A DNA stretch of 64,000 nt from positions 124,001 through 188,000 of the forward strand of contig JAXHLP010000014.1 in assembly GCA_034522155.1 (NCBI GenBank), given 5' to 3'. The notes under the pieces were generated by a model. The model worked only from the letters and a program-made list of their open reading frames with translations, did not search any database and had not been told where the DNA came from. This document shows, piece by piece, positions 62,732 to 64,000 of this stretch. The position numbers and the translations under genes are program-made. Source of the DNA: Salinilacustrithrix sp034522155 (GTDB taxonomy: Bacteria; Actinomycetota; Acidimicrobiia; Acidimicrobiales; Salinilacustritrichaceae). The first letter of the stretch is position 1; the number at the start of each line of letters is the position of its first letter.

Positions 62732-63046
62732 TCAGACGAGCTGCTCCAGGCCCACGAGCACGCCCATGCCCACCACCAGCGTCAGGGCGATGTTGCGGGT
62801 ACGCCACGACACGATGGCGGCGAGTGCGCCGGCGAACAGCTCGGGCTGCCACAGGTCGAAGGAGCCCTCGGGCCGGATGAGCGCCGGGACGGTCAGTGCC
62901 GCCAGCACCGCGGGCGGGATCTGGCGCAGCACCCGCTCGACCGGCTCGGGGAGGTCGACCAGCCGGTGGGCGAGGGCGAGGAAGCTCGCCCGCAGGGCGT
63001 AGGTCCCGGCCGCGGCCACCAGGATCGTGATCCAGACGTCGCTCAT
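62732..63046 (-). CDS. azlD: Branched-chain amino acid exporter subunit AzlD
   Basis: 104 residues, four membrane helices, AzlD pattern (TYALRASFLALAHR, VLRQIPPAVLAALTVPAL). ATG 63046 overlaps the azlC stop (ATGA). It acts with AzlC as a small export complex. Confidence 0.9.
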   Translation of the reverse strand: MSDVWITILVAAAGTYALRASFLALAHRLVDLPEPVERVLRQIPPAVLAALTVPALIRPEGSFDLWQPELFAGALAAIVSWRTRNIALTLVVGMGVLVGLEQLV

Positions 63047-63765
63047 GAGGACGCCTCCCCACCCGTGCGGGCCCGGCGGGCGTCGGCCAGCGCGCCGGCG
63101 ATGATGCCGAGGACACCGCCGATCACGATCGCCAACCGCTCTGCTCCCAGCTCGGCGGCGAGCACCGCGCCTGCGCCGCCGACTGCGGCGGCGACCACCG
63201 CCGGCCACCGCTCGAGCACCGGGACGAGGAGCACGAGGAACACCAGCGGGATGGCGAACTCGAGGGGGACGTCGTCGGGCACGCTGCTTCCCACCAGCGC
63301 GCCGACCGCGGTGGCGGTGAGCCACGACGTGCCGAGCGTGATGCCGACCGCGAAGTAGAAGGGCATGCGGGCGCGGGGGTCGTCGCGGCCCGTCCAACGG
63401 ACGATCGAGAGCGCATAGGCCTGGTCGACGAGGAAGAAGGCAGCTACCAGACGCTTGGGGAGCGGCTCGTGGGCCAGGCGCGGTGCCAGCGACGCCGAGT
63501 AGAGGAGCATCCGCAGGTTGATGGTCAGCGCGGTGATGATGGCGATGACCACGGTCGCGCCGTCGTCGAGGGCGTTGATGATGGCGAGCTGGCTGGCCCC
63601 GGCGAACACGAACCCCGACAGGCCCATCGCCTCACCGAATCCGAAGTCGGCCGCCACGGCCGATGCACCAGCCACGAGCCCGAACGGCACGACGCCGATG
63701 AGCATCGGCGCCGCCGCGGCAACGCCCTCCTTGATCGCGGTCCGCCGCAGTGTGGTGTCAGGCAT
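63043..63765 (-). CDS. azlC: Branched-chain amino acid exporter subunit AzlC
   Basis: 240 residues, about seven membrane helices. AzlC motifs are present: GVVPFGLVAGASAVAADFGF, FAGASQLAIINALDDGA and INLRMLLYSASLAP. Probably exports branched-chain amino acids or related compounds. Coupled to azlD. Confidence 0.92.
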   Translation of the reverse strand: MPDTTLRRTAIKEGVAAAAPMLIGVVPFGLVAGASAVAADFGFGEAMGLSGFVFAGASQLAIINALDDGATVVIAIITALTINLRMLLYSASLAPRLAHEPLPKRLVAAFFLVDQAYALSIVRWTGRDDPRARMPFYFAVGITLGTSWLTATAVGALVGSSVPDDVPLEFAIPLVFLVLLVPVLERWPAVVAAAVGGAGAVLAAELGAERLAIVIGGVLGIIAGALADARRARTGGEASS

Positions 63766-63813
63766 CGGCAGCAGTCTGGCGAAGCACCGCGCCCACGCCG
63801 ACCAGATTCCCCG

Positions 63814-64000
63814 TCAGTCCTCTTCGCCCTGCTCGTCGGGGCTCTCGGCGGTGTCGTCCACCCGGTGCCGCGGGCGAGTCGCGTCCCGGCGACCTCGCGG
63901 GCGTCGAACCTCGTCGGTGCTGGCGCGTCGGCGGTTTCGCTTCTGTGCCGGCCGCGGCCGCGCCGCGGCCGCCTTCGAGACCGTCCGACCGGCCGCCTTC
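63814..64000 (-). CDS. C-terminal tail of a protein whose start lies beyond the right edge
   Basis: About 62 codons are visible, ending at a stop at 63814-63816. The tail is rich in Lys, Arg and Ala (KAAGRTVSKAAAARPRPAQK, KRNRRRASTDEVRRPRGRR) and ends in an acidic stretch (DDTAESPDEQGEED). Such tails occur on DNA- or RNA-binding proteins. The identity cannot be told. Confidence 0.6.
   Translation of the reverse strand, partial: KAAGRTVSKAAAARPRPAQKRNRRRASTDEVRRPRGRRDATRPRHRVDDTAESPDEQGEED

Overview
The window is about 70 percent G+C DNA with dense, mostly ATGA/GTGA-coupled genes, many GTG starts and a strong G/C bias at third codon positions. A Mycobacterium-type steroid C/D-ring gene set, split CrtYc/CrtYd lycopene cyclase genes, a DUF3039 protein, XseA/XseB, and promoters whose -10 box sits 6-9 bases before the start codon all point to a high-GC actinomycete. 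My best guess is the Acidimicrobiia; this is inferred from gene content only. I saw no rRNA, tRNA, CRISPR array, insertion sequence or integrase.

Layout. Positions 1-8.1 kb hold a UGM-like flavoprotein (cut by the left edge), an unknown protein coupled to a P450, a secreted subtilase with six C-terminal VCBS/FG-GAP-like repeats, and an ABC exporter. Positions 8.1-10.2 kb hold endonuclease IV and a secreted unknown with a strong hairpin terminator. Positions 10.4-28.7 kb look like a catabolic region for the C/D-ring fragment of steroids (HIP-CoA): EchA20, IpdA, IpdB and IpdC homologues, a paired FadE, a FadA6-like thiolase, three SDRs, a MaoC hydratase, and an Ltp2-like thiolase coupled to a DUF35 protein. 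A thioredoxin/DsbB pair, a ketopantoate-reductase-like protein and several membrane proteins are interleaved. Four promoters in this region carry the same inverted repeat (YCTGAC-N5-GTCAGA) and a fifth carries a one-mismatch copy, so the region looks like one regulon. No TetR-type regulator lies in the window.

Positions 28.7-34.8 kb are housekeeping and accessory genes (ArgJ-like, hemolysin III, FadA5-like thiolase, MBL hydrolase, exonuclease VII) plus a small frameshifted gene. Positions 34.8-49.3 kb are a carotenoid region in three blocks: crtE-crtI-crtB-cruF-second crtI-type gene; a CrtQ/CruG-like glycosyltransferase next to a PlsY-like acyltransferase; and crtA facing crtZ-crtYd-crtYc. 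A LacZ-type beta-galactosidase and an ECF sigma factor with a putative membrane partner lie between the blocks. The mix of acyclic end-group enzymes (CruF, CrtD-like, CrtA) with cyclic ones (CrtYcYd, CrtZ) predicts glycosylated, oxygenated and possibly monocyclic carotenoids.

Positions 49.3-64 kb hold a four-PAS GGDEF/EAL protein, a flippase, a GH38 alpha-mannosidase, a diiron ferritin-like protein with a palindromic promoter, chorismate mutase, a MOSC protein, TrkH, a gamma-carbonic-anhydrase-like protein, DUF3039, a second P450, AzlC/AzlD, and the C-terminal tail of a basic protein at the right edge.

A recurring promoter layout, (T/C)A-N3-T followed by 6-9 bases and then ATG or GTG, implies largely leaderless transcription. 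I used it to choose several starts. At two places the -10 boxes of divergent genes overlap.
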